Assembly (NCBI GenBank): GCA_910588205.1
Contig: CAJUQK010000009.1
Coordinates: 1-64,000 of the forward strand
Reading direction: 5' to 3'
Source: an uncultured Eggerthellaceae bacterium
GTDB taxonomy: Bacteria; Actinomycetota; Coriobacteriia; Coriobacteriales; Eggerthellaceae
Length of the DNA: 64,000 nt
The position numbers and the translations under genes were made by a program. This document shows positions 12,001 through 16,389 of this stretch, one piece after another. Under the pieces are notes generated by a model. The model was not told the DNA's origin. It saw nothing but the letters and a program-made list of their open reading frames with translations, and did no database searches. How positions within the stretch are numbered: position 1 is the first letter of the stretch; every line of letters begins with the position of its first letter.

Positions 12001-12707
12001 GCGTTCTCCACCACCGAGGATCCTTGCGTTGATGCTTTCTGTACGTTCATGGCAACCGCACCTTTATATATATGTAGGGTCTTGTTCGTCTTGTTGGAGG
12101 CAGATTTGCGGGACGCGATGGACGCGTAAGAATCAGCAGCGGCTGATGGGGTAGCCGATGCAGATTCAATAGAGGCGTCTTCGATGGAGTCCGACAGCAC
12201 GGCTGACTGGGTTGTTGCCGTGCTGGCGCTGACGGCCCTGGGCGTGTCAGCGGATGAAGCACTTGGGGCGCTTAGGGCGCTTTCGAAATGCGCCTTGGCA
12301 GACGAGGCCGTTTCGTGCAGGTTCTGCACGGTGTCTTCGCATGAAGTGCGAAGGGTATCAGCGCGGCCAGGAGCCTTGGTGCTCGCAGGCATTGCCTCTG
12401 CTGATACGGTTTCTGCAGGGACGGTTTCTGCAGATACAGCTTCTGCAGGCACAACCTGTGCAGATACTACCCGGCCCCTGTTCACGGGGCAGGTGTTCGC
12501 AACGCGCACGCGCCGGACCCGTGAGGGTGATGAGGCGTGCTTCGGTGCAGCTGAGCGCTGAGCGTCAGCTGGGTTGGTGGCTTGCAGCTCAGACGTGCGG
12601 TCCGAACTCACATGCCGGGCATTGGAAAGCTTGGAGGCAAAGCGCTCACGCATAGCGTCGAGCTGATTGCCGCTCCTTCCCACGCCGAAACGTTCGTGAT
12701 GTTCCAT
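1..12707 (-). CDS. giant BspA-like modular leucine-rich-repeat surface protein (C-terminus cut by window edge)
   Basis: One minus-strand frame stays open from ATG 12707 to the window edge, at least 4235 codons; the last residues seen are ...ALTLTR. The protein is probably exported and surface-exposed. A basic stretch and hydrophobic segment ending near CFGTVASA (about 11.81-11.92 kb) reads as a signal peptide, but about 260 Ala/Ser/Thr-rich residues precede it from the first ATG. Later starts are ATG 12050 (AAAGGTG upstream) and ATG 11915, which gives a textbook signal peptide but lacks a clear SD. After it come LRR_5-like repeats (such as LPASLRTIGESAFEG), an Ala/Gln-rich stretch, a Pro/Gly/Asn/Thr/Glu linker, then four long modules rich in DUF285/BspA units such as MFEGCTNLKNVDFSN. 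BspA-type proteins elsewhere bind host matrix or other bacteria; that role here is inference. No cell-wall anchor is visible because the C-terminus is missing. Confidence 0.9.
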   Translation of the reverse strand, partial: MEHHERFGVGRSGNQLDAMRERFASKLSNARHVSSDRTSELQATNPADAQRSAAPKHASSPSRVRRVRVANTCPVNRGRVVSAQVVPAEAVSAETVPAETVSAEAMPASTKAPGRADTLRTSCEDTVQNLHETASSAKAHFESALSAPSASSADTPRAVSASTATTQSAVLSDSIEDASIESASATPSAAADSYASIASRKSASNKTNKTLHIYKGAVAMNVQKASTQGSSVVENAAKRLRAYAAVSTKQAKTATSAKQAKACSMKPSKGERRARKGVAFRMFTAAALAASLCFGTVASAFGDDPASANEAAQETPATNVENAATTEAPSNIEMINTTTRLENGGSGNTITGTVSMNAYTDVFQVDGVTYRSIFSPDEQAALQVEPQAAIIGLTDDQLGAESIEIPATVSSAGNEYKVVALGERAATQARNAADPNADASIKDMHLLGNGAGAAGISAKNPALEKLLLPDSLTYIDVDALAVFQSLKTIEVNVGNPVFAGHMGTLLMTNDFEQSVQDAEGVTVAYIPSAMRNVELPEHATGIFSEAAPYAKGVAGFHVPEANTHLTSTADLLLRSQEDDSLAVALRAAAAGTATVIPETATLNDQALPVTTIDAGAFSASAVQLSSIVSPAVITSIAAQTTVVIDDEEQQNTPPAFEQATVEKATVALASTDEEATAVWAEAGFTSFTQIGQAGSQETLESAGGSEVNENGQISGSVQLQAPDEQLVPGTATAGLTFTLLPDMTVEVGWSGRTTFATSLNIPSSAFIGDVAYPVSSIAKESFRGSPIQSLTLPASLRTIGESAFEGTTQLQTVDLGTSLRTIGYAAFKDSGLSEIWLPETLQAVGGEAFANCGNLTKIVARGSVSTVAETALTGCTGVTILVPDAQETSSAWNAAKGLIVSNNRVVSYSISLPVDPLTLEQGSAGNIFSANMGVSATTENAGSGTNSNGSADSAQGSGAAGIIGGAAASNTSASNAANAGGAQEMAAGVIGGASASQTTAQQQAQTVAEADAADEAAAAAAAAEGAAQLTAQQEALDRAAAEVAERQQLLRQAGVATDYNYSAQDISVSTNGTVRAYEAGDSEVTITRTLNNQTLAQSSRQVVVPAAASPEEAEPEAQTETGSATYAAPRVVEETSTDEEYINKVFGPSVLARMDGDFNIYRQWSPNSIFWDVRRNPNVDEGQQYTLIILPYGEGEHVAPSTTGTNLAPWQVQANLTTLADEDAITPQSINNVVFLGQQAINLRNGTPNLFKGMTGLQKVSAEHEYTLYQPEGSEPENPDVPGGNTENTENPGGNTENTENTETNTEGNTETNTENPGGTGEGEADEGTGGDTTGGTGTPDGGTDGNTDENTDGNNTDNPNPDLPGPEPTQTTVTINDLGGLDFSTATDLSGLFQIPADAGTPQLMEFSAVDLASSTSESGVNLSSMFEGQSNLRKVSITHVENTAWNGSASSLQAMFKGCTRLGEGGTADEPNIIDLSGIGTSLVNGDYASFGPAQSGMQDMFVGCPNITTIYTAAGQPPTNIDPTDENQALNKTVRIKIGPGWQKVLNGFFWNRPVIDQFPNYVLRVDVSVDGGPSNWINIMRRPNTYSEDDKSDPELRQRYVYNGTIFLDNAQAIERMAAWVKAEYLILPTAMQDLVQDLGSQFGGNLVGFGPVGYTDDPTQSSSYTNDVVFVIRQNEAKETSLIIGLPGSSDGTTPNFGRLASFSENRPAPWAAGWASEIKNVYVEPGVYASDSLYQAFAGLPNLKWADLSNLKISVKLPDGNDNPVPTTNISSMFEGDTSIQRVALAAGSTTGDFMNDTFGSGSTVPATPGTGVRLGANWDLSTLTNADRMFAGCSNLHEVEMRLGTGVSGEGNGASGATHVSGQMMFANALSPSSRPSGASDDFRVVLENFGSGADGNFSNMFSGAFTPDLTVYPNATTSLTLRNIGSGDGTNLTRMVANAKGLQAAILENVGSGEGANLTEMFMGDDALATVHTTAVGTGNNADLTGMFSNIGANPFFTPTSDVNFLMNGLATGGNAKLTNMFASSFSNSGYATRNVSVTFAAGTGGEAPKPAYDLSGLFNGATNINRLDLRYLPAMATRPNAGTGVTADLSMANAFNGLRRITKVEAQAPDSNATPGAIEENALIFATGYTFNNVTSLEAAFANMTSLQTANFRNFLVNDANTRPTTSMARMFENCAALTEVDLNTTTAETELLKPFQLANDLRFMFSGCANLTTLDLRGIDTSHVPGDQYSYGEMQSGMHGMFNNCTKLGSPDHIGNMPTSYDYENNIYLGPGWTKILNGFFWCRSTQATFPSYIFRPNTSVYIYGGPESNSGNNALLECPNVTIGQDRYRFDGHVLLSDKNALFRSEFWQEMGYGNNLDFSNIGDVLGNVGADTYGHNIVAGNFIGFTEMHPQHVDYVVWVIRSTEADPAKQNADNSTLLIYRNPNMFDADDDKVVLIDNFITASATEGSGLEFNAAPWTKPGAHNDVGYAETFGQAKIYDHVAANKYMESMFEGCTNLKNVDFSNMIIDTWAHADAHDMYYKDDFNANYGTEEDPKIYQVDFHNMDRMFAGCTALTGFTNNVEVSTGDDINQNGVSFIHRIEGAGGYINHGIHGVISSREMFEGCTALSKVDLTSWMNYGEFDPSMSKADATRMFAGCTALQNVKLDTFGNQASTSLDATSMFEGAFRTAGSGDEPILTLENFGNGPAPTLVSFAQGADQLKTVVSNYSLNGEGANLTSAFQGAVRLQDVLFYQTVTAPNADLTNAFKNTMGAVDGSGTVFPSNAAVRAYFEESLSNGPILTGLFEDSFKNDNASARFLWTVPDDKKDIQPGDSSRMFANCTNLKQIDLSGTTNKYAANISEMFIGCTSLQQAITNGVSGATSQNAVKFSATADMSAVSNMNGLFQDCTGLTQVNISNLSTSKVPGPAETAGASMNSLFKGCTNVTNITLGTTDPTTIGSTTDMRFMFQDCEKLHTVDLMGLGTTTMAGNTSDYGEIRAMQYNMFDGCTQLVTEDGSDSAQTNPEPSITIGPGFQKVLNGFFWNRESTTANPNYVLASNVSISVHGGPQSIINLMLCPNARLGTTTYRYTGEIKPSDSDALAYMGIWSGQEYNIGYANMGSTFGTVYEDSFGTIIAGGYVGDPDPNKQPDNAAAKQLGVASVVWVIRSPHSGDEAYQAKNAGDATLLIYPNVYAEGSNQYAQGRMRAFTDDNPAPWAGRTAGMGVPTRDESSDARLPLAETVGRVMVFPGVYTGSSLQGAFQGMANVRSIDLTNLTVDASTTNLTSLTEGCASLPSVQLSSQVKRTSLAMVLSGNAETDGKKTPPAETAGFSAIATLPTDEDPYRKWELSGVQFGTRAFSGGRESKMTSIDLRDFEVAGAADATSMGADFSYFAADNPNLTTIKINNVAQTASRVTFTGAFQFTGGNVAYVEPLTTHLQENGVIYLFNSFNGEGAYLDSMFEGTSLRWTCGEYTDRPMENFGNGDGASLARMFYNAKNMGNLQLSHVGTGENAILNSMLAYVGTTRERSTQDDDRWITLSNVGGPGADATSLFEGSLTSGIELDANNNLSITAQTRTAKIQWTNSSDLSRYLVSADGLCANSGANIIDLRGMPQMGLRQGEMVTNASASSMFMGTARVTRNIAMDDSYYVGEKAYTGTVSRVPDSVSFDNAGSSSGNWPNIREGVIALPENWDTTRISDFSYMVSSSQVVQVNLPNILGSKTLLDANGNRGVLNMSKPSFYGFAQNCTNLKSVDLSLPKDANGNPDQEADPWVANGTQMPSSEMSSTPSAKDLRYSFAGCPQLVNLDMTGVGTWAVEGNYDGYGERASGMHDMLAPTSHNMYTKLTGTAIGNAANVELPSKIEKSNYKSITLTGNPEEAQEGDNNAFKFYIGNGFTRVLPGVFESRASATSEPSFVLAATATVYVYGGPSQASDLAFKPDNFARGLIYRFNGKVAVNNLASFKNMATSWTPRRYTANMDMSAMDNIVGRTGEGFGTILTGGFVGVTSATDVDGIGVAWAIRRKPGEQFGTLIIYPGSETAASRGLMRNFTTADPAPWSSLGAGDSGINADYNRVKVYPGVTANESMVSAFEGAMSAVDIDLTSMNASAIVDMSRMTYGCTSLVGVTDQIEATGGDDESTMTATIADAGLALPKRGAAGGFGVGKVIKAASFAEGCTNLVNVTLGATGAEGEAFLGLSDMTRAFAGCTGLAQVHLRSVGAPGLVMRETFADAGSGADGSALTLTR
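1021..1069 (-). repeat. module anchor motif, copy 4 of 4, most divergent (YIGNGFTRVLPGVFESR)
   Basis: Fourth and most diverged copy. The boxes YGGPSQ, IYRFNG, FGTILTGGFVG, WAIRRKP, LIIYPG and ADPAPW follow in the same order, so the module is recognisable. The gap to copy 3 is about 2.6 kb rather than 2.2 kb. Confidence 0.7.
3601..3645 (-). repeat. module anchor motif, copy 3 of 4 (GPGFQKVLNGFFWNR)
   Basis: Third copy of the anchor, followed by HGGPQS, YRYTGE, FGTIIAGGYVG, VWVIRS, LLIYPN, DDNPAPW and PGVYTGSSLQ. Confidence 0.8.
5826..5870 (-). repeat. module anchor motif, copy 2 of 4 (GPGWTKILNGFFWCR)
   Basis: Second copy of the anchor, followed by the same ordered boxes (YGGPES, RYRFDG, VWVIRS, LLIY, APW) and then MFEGC-type repeats. 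Confidence 0.8.
8041..8085 (-). repeat. module anchor motif, copy 1 of 4 (GPGWQKVLNGFFWNR)
   Basis: This motif marks a recurring large module. It is followed in the protein by a (V/I)xxGGPxxxI segment, a Tyr-rich strand, a VGxT/VWVIR segment, an APW box and a PGVY...S box, then DUF285-type repeats. The next copy starts about 2.2 kb further on. Confidence 0.8.
8604..8901 (-). repeat. Pro/Gly/Asn/Thr/Glu-rich low-complexity linker in the giant surface protein
   Basis: About 100 codons encode short repeats such as GGNTENTENPGG and TDGNTDENTDGN. The DNA is built from GTGTT(C/G)-type repeats on the plus strand. It separates the N-terminal LRR_5-like part from the four C-terminal modules and looks like a flexible spacer or stalk. 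Confidence 0.8.
12391..12465 (-). repeat. five degenerate tandem 15-nt units in the N-terminal region
   Basis: Five consecutive 15-nt units, mostly containing a CTGCAG core, encode a five-residue repeat of the form V-S/P-A-E-T/A. They lie in the region before the putative signal peptide. Unit length is a multiple of three, so slippage would change protein length without breaking the frame. Confidence 0.75.
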
Positions 12708-12865
12708 GTTCTTTTCCCCATCTGCGGGCATCAGCCCGCGGTTGTGGAACCCGCCACGAACGTTCTCGTTCCTGGCGCGTCCCGCTTCCTGCCTTGGTGT
12801 TTCCCAGCACCAACGTGGCGTATGTGCCTGCTATCCCTGCCGTTCTATCAAGCCCTTCTTGAGTG

Positions 12866-12893
12866 CTATACGTGCGCTCGCGCGCGCGTATAG
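12866..12893. other. strong 12-bp hairpin in the predicted 5' leader
   Basis: The arms CTATACGTGCGC and GCGCGCGTATAG pair over 12 positions with one mismatch, around a TCGC loop. No U-tract follows in either direction, so it is not a standard terminator. It includes an alternating CG tract. Confidence 0.6.
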
Positions 12894-12921
12894 GCATAGT
12901 TCGACAGATATAGCAATGTGC

Positions 12922-12951
12922 ACTATAACCGCAGGTCAGAACAAGTTTCAA
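12922..12951 (-). promoter_or_regulatory. candidate sigma-A promoter for the giant surface-protein gene
   Basis: On the minus strand TTGAAA (12951-12946) and TATAGT (12927-12922) are separated by 18 nt. Transcription would start near 12915, leaving a leader of about 200 nt before ATG 12707. Confidence 0.5.
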
Positions 12952-13236
12952 ATGGCATATCCATGCCTCAAATGTGGTGGAATTGTGTGGTACCTGAAGA
13001 TGGCCTGAAATAGCCGTTGCTGAATGGTAACTTTTCCCTGTTCGAGGGGTTGAACATGACTTGTGGTTTTGCGCAACCCCCAAATTGTTTTGGTGCGTTT
13101 CTTGGTGCTAAAAATGTTGAAGATTTTTGTAAAAACCTTCAAATTTCCACAACTTTTTAACGCCGTTTTCCTTGAACGTGACCGGATGACGGTAAGCGGC
13201 TTTTTGTCAAGAGGCGCGTCTGAGGGAGGGCATGGA

Positions 13237-13262
13237 GGGCCGAACACGTTCGGTCCCTACGG
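13237..13262. repeat. short palindromic repeat (GGGCCGA type)
   Basis: Palindrome GGGCCGAACACGTTCGGTCC followed by CTACGG. Member of the interspersed family ending in CCCTACG. Confidence 0.7.
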
Positions 13263-13292
13263 ATGATGTTGCGTTTTTTGGGTTGTTGCATT

Positions 13293-13319
13293 GGGCCGAG
13301 CTAGCTCGGCCCCTACGAG
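13293..13319. repeat. short palindromic repeat (GGGCCGA type)
   Basis: Palindrome GGGCCGAGCTAGCTCGGCCC followed by CTACGA. Confidence 0.75.
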
Positions 13320-13353
13320 AGGTGCTGGTGTGATGTTCGGAGTTGTAACGTTC

Positions 13354-13379
13354 GGGCCGAGCCAGCTCGGCCCCTACGA
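13354..13379. repeat. short palindromic repeat (GGGCCGA type)
   Basis: Palindrome GGGCCGAGCCAGCTCGGCCC followed by CTACG; the core is identical to the copies at 13567 and 22512. Confidence 0.75.
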
Positions 13380-13398
13380 GGGGCTTGCATCCGATTCC

Positions 13399-13510
13399 CG
13401 TAGGGGCGGACCGTGATCAGCCCTCTGGGACACCCGGGTGAACCCAGTATGTCAGGCCACCCGGTAGGTGCCGCAATGAAAATGTTGCGCGTGACCTTCG
13501 CGCAACGCAT
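13399..13510. repeat. 112-nt compound structured repeat, copy 1
   Basis: The element starts with CGTAGGGGCGGA, an inverted version of the short palindromes, and ends with TTGCGCG...CGCGCAACGCAT, which can form a 7-bp hairpin. The middle can also fold. It aligns without gaps to 22611-22722 with 90 of 112 positions identical. It carries no gene and could be a non-autonomous mobile element or a structured RNA. Confidence 0.75.
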
Positions 13511-13566
13511 TCCCGCGCGAAGCGCGGCGCATCCGATCCGGTTGCGTTTTCCGGGGTGCAACGTTC

Positions 13567-13591
13567 GGGCCGAGCCAGCTCGGCCCCTACG
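13567..13591. repeat. short palindromic repeat (GGGCCGA type)
   Basis: Palindrome GGGCCGAGCCAGCTCGGCCC followed by CTACG, just downstream of the ddl-like gene. Confidence 0.75.
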
Positions 13592-13622
13592 CGAGGTGCT
13601 GTGCCGGCTACTCGGGTGAACT

Positions 13623-14633
13623 CTATCGCTCGAAGGCGGCGCGACCAGCTGCCACGCACACCAGCTCGTTCAGCACGGCAGGCATGGTGAGCCCCGCCGC
13701 CTTACACGCGGTTGGGAACAGAGAATGGCTGGTCATACCAGGGGAAACGTCCACTTCGAAGCACTTAGCCTGGGCACCATCCCAGATCATATCGATACGC
13801 CCAAGATCACGCACGCTATAGGCCCGGTACACCTCAAGGGCAGCTCGCTCTATCTCGGCGCGAATGGCCTCCGCTTCAGCTGGATCCGACGAAAGAGACT
13901 CCGGCCGTACGGGGCAGAAGAAATCCACCTTGTCCACATCCAAGCGGGCTTCAGAATCGTAGAATTCGCCTTTCGCCACGATCTCAACCGGGGGGAGCAC
14001 ATGGGCGTCCCAGCCCGTCCCCAGGATGGATACAGAGAGCTCAACACCGTTTATCCACTGTTCGATATTGACCGCGTTGTCATAGGAGAGCGCATCGAGA
14101 ATAGCTTCGCCCAGGTGCTCTTTGTCAGTCACCTTATGGATACCCAGCGCGCTTCCACCATGGGCGGGTTTCACCGCCACGGGATACCCGCCAATGACCC
14201 GCTCAGAGATGAGATCAAGAGCTGCAGCTGCTCCCATCTCCAGGAAAGCATCCTTCGATATGAACACGCCTTGGGGCCAAGAGGCGTTCCCTGATTCACC
14301 TGTAATCTCACGGTATTTGTTAAGGCTGGAGTGCAGGGCATCTTTGTTGTACGCACGATGGCAAACGCTGGCGGGAGAACCCACGAAGGGAATGCCCAGG
14401 AATTCCAACAGACTTTGGATAGTGCCGTCTTCGCCATGCTTGCCGTGAAGCGCGTTGTAGACAACGTCGGGCTTTTCACTGCGCAGCGTAGGCACCAGCT
14501 CTTTCGTGGTGTCCAGCGGAACCACTTTGTGACCTGCTTCGGTGAGCGCGTCACACACGAGCTTGCCGCTTTCCAGCGAGAATTCGCGTTCGAAGGACTG
14601 ACCGCCCATGAGAACCGCAACTTTAAGTGCCAT
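13623..14633 (-). CDS. divergent D-alanine-D-alanine ligase-like ATP-grasp ligase
   Basis: A 336-residue ATP-grasp protein of the Ddl family, which joins two D-amino acids (or D-Ala and D-lactate in relatives) for peptidoglycan. Visible features are GGQSFEREFSL near the N-terminus, HGKHGEDG around residue 64, KPAHGGSALGI in the ATP-binding part and PGMTSHSLFP near the C-terminus. Two family motifs differ from the canonical Ddl at 17434-18390: the metal-binding motif ExNTxPGMT reads EVDVSPGMT (Asn to Asp), and the usual RxDF reads RIDM. Start ATG 14633 has AAAGGA upstream. It lies 12 nt after the aminotransferase gene in the same direction, so an operon is likely. It may be a second Ddl or a ligase with altered substrate; specificity cannot be read from the sequence. 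Confidence 0.8.
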   Translation of the reverse strand: MALKVAVLMGGQSFEREFSLESGKLVCDALTEAGHKVVPLDTTKELVPTLRSEKPDVVYNALHGKHGEDGTIQSLLEFLGIPFVGSPASVCHRAYNKDALHSSLNKYREITGESGNASWPQGVFISKDAFLEMGAAAALDLISERVIGGYPVAVKPAHGGSALGIHKVTDKEHLGEAILDALSYDNAVNIEQWINGVELSVSILGTGWDAHVLPPVEIVAKGEFYDSEARLDVDKVDFFCPVRPESLSSDPAEAEAIRAEIERAALEVYRAYSVRDLGRIDMIWDGAQAKCFEVDVSPGMTSHSLFPTACKAAGLTMPAVLNELVCVAAGRAAFER

Positions 14634-14645
14634 TTCCGTTCCTTT

Positions 14646-15911
14646 CTATAAAGCGCCCGCTTCGATGAAGACCCGGTAGAGCTCGAGACGGGCTTCAATG
14701 ACCTCAGCCAAACGACGTATAGCCTCCGTGATGTTCTGGGGGCTCTCATAGCTGAAGTTGATGCGCATGCTGTTCTTGCCCGCGGAGCCGTTGGGGTAGA
14801 AAGAATCCCCAGGCACATAGGTGACGCCCGCTTCAAGGGCCTCGGCCAGCATACTGCCCGTATCCACGTATTCCGGCAGCGTAACCCATACGAAGAGGCC
14901 GCCTTCCGGGTGTGTCCATGTGGCTTCGGGCGGGAAGAATTCCTCTAGGGCCGCCAACATAGCATCGCGGCGGGTGGTATAGGTTTGGATGAACCGCTGG
15001 AGCGTTCGCTGCCAGGGAATGTCTTCGAAATAGTGCTGGACGATGGCCTGGTCCATAGAGCTGCCGCACAGATCAGCACCTTGTTTGGCCAACAGAACCT
15101 TGGTGAGGACGTGTCGCGGAGCCACGATCCATCCGCACCGGAGGCCCGGAGCGAAGATCTTCGAGATGGTCCCCAGGTAGATGACCTGGTCATCTAGGAC
15201 CTTCAGAGGGATCTGATGGCCCCCGTCGAAGCGAATACGGCCGTAGGGATCGTCCTCGATGATGAGGAAATCGTACTCGTGAGAGAGCTCGATCAGCCGA
15301 CGGCGGCGTTCAGGGGTCATGGTGACGCCGCTGGGATTTTGGAAGTTGGGAATGACGTAGGCGAACTTGAGCCGAGGGTTGCCTTTTCCAATGCGCTTGA
15401 GCTCTTCCTCGAGAAGGTCCATGCGCATGCCATCTTCGTCCATCTCGATGGCGTGGATATCCGGTTCATAGGCTGAGAAGGCCTGAAGAGCGCCCAGATA
15501 GGTGGGACCCTCGGTGAGGATGATATCCCCTGGGTTTATGAACACCTTCGCCAACAAATCCAGCGCTTCTTGTGCCCCCGTTGTCAACACGACATTCTGG
15601 GGTTTTGCACGTACCCCGATGTCCCGCAGTAGATGGGTGACTACCCTCCGCGTTTCCGGGCGGCCATCTGTGGGCCCATATTGGAAGGCGACGGAGCGAT
15701 CATGGATATCTGCTACAGCAGCCATCATGGCGTGGTAGACATCCTCCTTAGGAAGCAACCGCACGTCAGGCATACCCCCCGAGAGAGAGATGATGTCAGG
15801 CCGGGTGGCCGCAGAGAAAAGGTCTCTGACCGGGGAGGAGCGCATCTTATGGATGCGGGATGCTACTTTACCGTCAGAAGTGTCGAATTCAAGATGAGCT
15901 GTGCCTGACAT
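14646..15911 (-). CDS. PLP-dependent class I/II aminotransferase (2-aminoadipate aminotransferase/LysN-like)
   Basis: A 421-residue fold-type-I PLP enzyme resembling the LysN/ARO8 group that moves amino groups between amino acids and 2-oxo acids in the cytoplasm. Near the N-terminus is ISLSGGMPD, typical of this group. IPNFQNPSG marks the cofactor-binding region, EDDPYGRIRF follows, and the PLP lysine is expected in GTISKIFAPGLRCGW, with a later RINFSY motif. No DNA-binding domain precedes it, so it is not a full MocR regulator. It is the first gene of an apparent two-gene unit with the divergent Ddl-like ligase, and it diverges from the small membrane protein/pyridoxal kinase pair at 16104. 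The amino acid substrate is not evident. Confidence 0.85.
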   Translation of the reverse strand: MSGTAHLEFDTSDGKVASRIHKMRSSPVRDLFSAATRPDIISLSGGMPDVRLLPKEDVYHAMMAAVADIHDRSVAFQYGPTDGRPETRRVVTHLLRDIGVRAKPQNVVLTTGAQEALDLLAKVFINPGDIILTEGPTYLGALQAFSAYEPDIHAIEMDEDGMRMDLLEEELKRIGKGNPRLKFAYVIPNFQNPSGVTMTPERRRRLIELSHEYDFLIIEDDPYGRIRFDGGHQIPLKVLDDQVIYLGTISKIFAPGLRCGWIVAPRHVLTKVLLAKQGADLCGSSMDQAIVQHYFEDIPWQRTLQRFIQTYTTRRDAMLAALEEFFPPEATWTHPEGGLFVWVTLPEYVDTGSMLAEALEAGVTYVPGDSFYPNGSAGKNSMRINFSYESPQNITEAIRRLAEVIEARLELYRVFIEAGAL

Positions 15912-16103
15912 GATGCTCCTTGGTTGGTCTGTGCTGCGGTTCGAGCTCCGTTTCTGGCAGTGTAGTGCAGAGACGAGGCTGCTTGAACGATGCTCTTGCT
16001 ATGAGCATTGATTGTAGCCGAGCGGTGAGAAGGCGTGTAGGTATCCACAAAGCCAAGAAGACTATACTGTCCGCTATGGAAAACGATGTGCAAAGGTGGA
16101 TCT

Positions 16104-16337
16104 ATGGACCTCAATGAGCTCTATCACTTCCTCTTCGAGACCTATCCGGGGATCGGCGTTCTCGTTGGCTCAGGGTTGGTCTTGAGCATCTTGGTCTGCG
16201 CGATCTTAGAACTCAGGACGCGAAAGCTCTATAAGAACCATGAACCAGCGGAGGATGACTGGTCCTTGTTCTATGACGAAGTTTTGGAAGGTGAAGAGGA
16301 AGAAGAAAAGAAAGAGCAGCGAAAGAGCGAAGAATAA
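16104..16337 (+). CDS. small single-pass membrane protein with acidic tail
   Basis: A 77-residue protein of unknown function. ATG 16104 was chosen over an ATG six codons upstream because AAAGGTGG sits just before it. Residues of about 15-37 form one hydrophobic helix (PGIGVLVGSGLVLSILVCAI), followed by a short basic patch and a highly charged tail with a run of Glu and Lys/Glu. It is probably anchored with a cytoplasmic tail. The kinase-like gene begins about 50 nt downstream on the same strand, so the two may be co-transcribed. I do not recognise a family. Confidence 0.6.
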   Translation: MDLNELYHFLFETYPGIGVLVGSGLVLSILVCAILELRTRKLYKNHEPAEDDWSLFYDEVLEGEEEEEKKEQRKSEE

Positions 16338-16389
16338 GAGTGGATACCTGAAGGATATTCGCGAACATTTGAGGAAAGAGGACGAAACC

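Larger units (their letters stand above)
12708..13622. other. 915-nt gene-free spacer holding the giant gene's leader and a repeat cluster
   Basis: No convincing gene is present. The right two thirds carry four short palindromic repeats and one copy of a 112-nt compound element, listed separately. The left part holds a candidate promoter and a strong hairpin in the predicted 5' leader of the giant gene. Open frames here are short and run through repeats. Confidence 0.7.

Noticed and set aside
13237..13591. CRISPR array
   Set aside because: The repeats are self-complementary palindromes at irregular spacing, with differing cores and no uniform spacers, and no cas genes are nearby.
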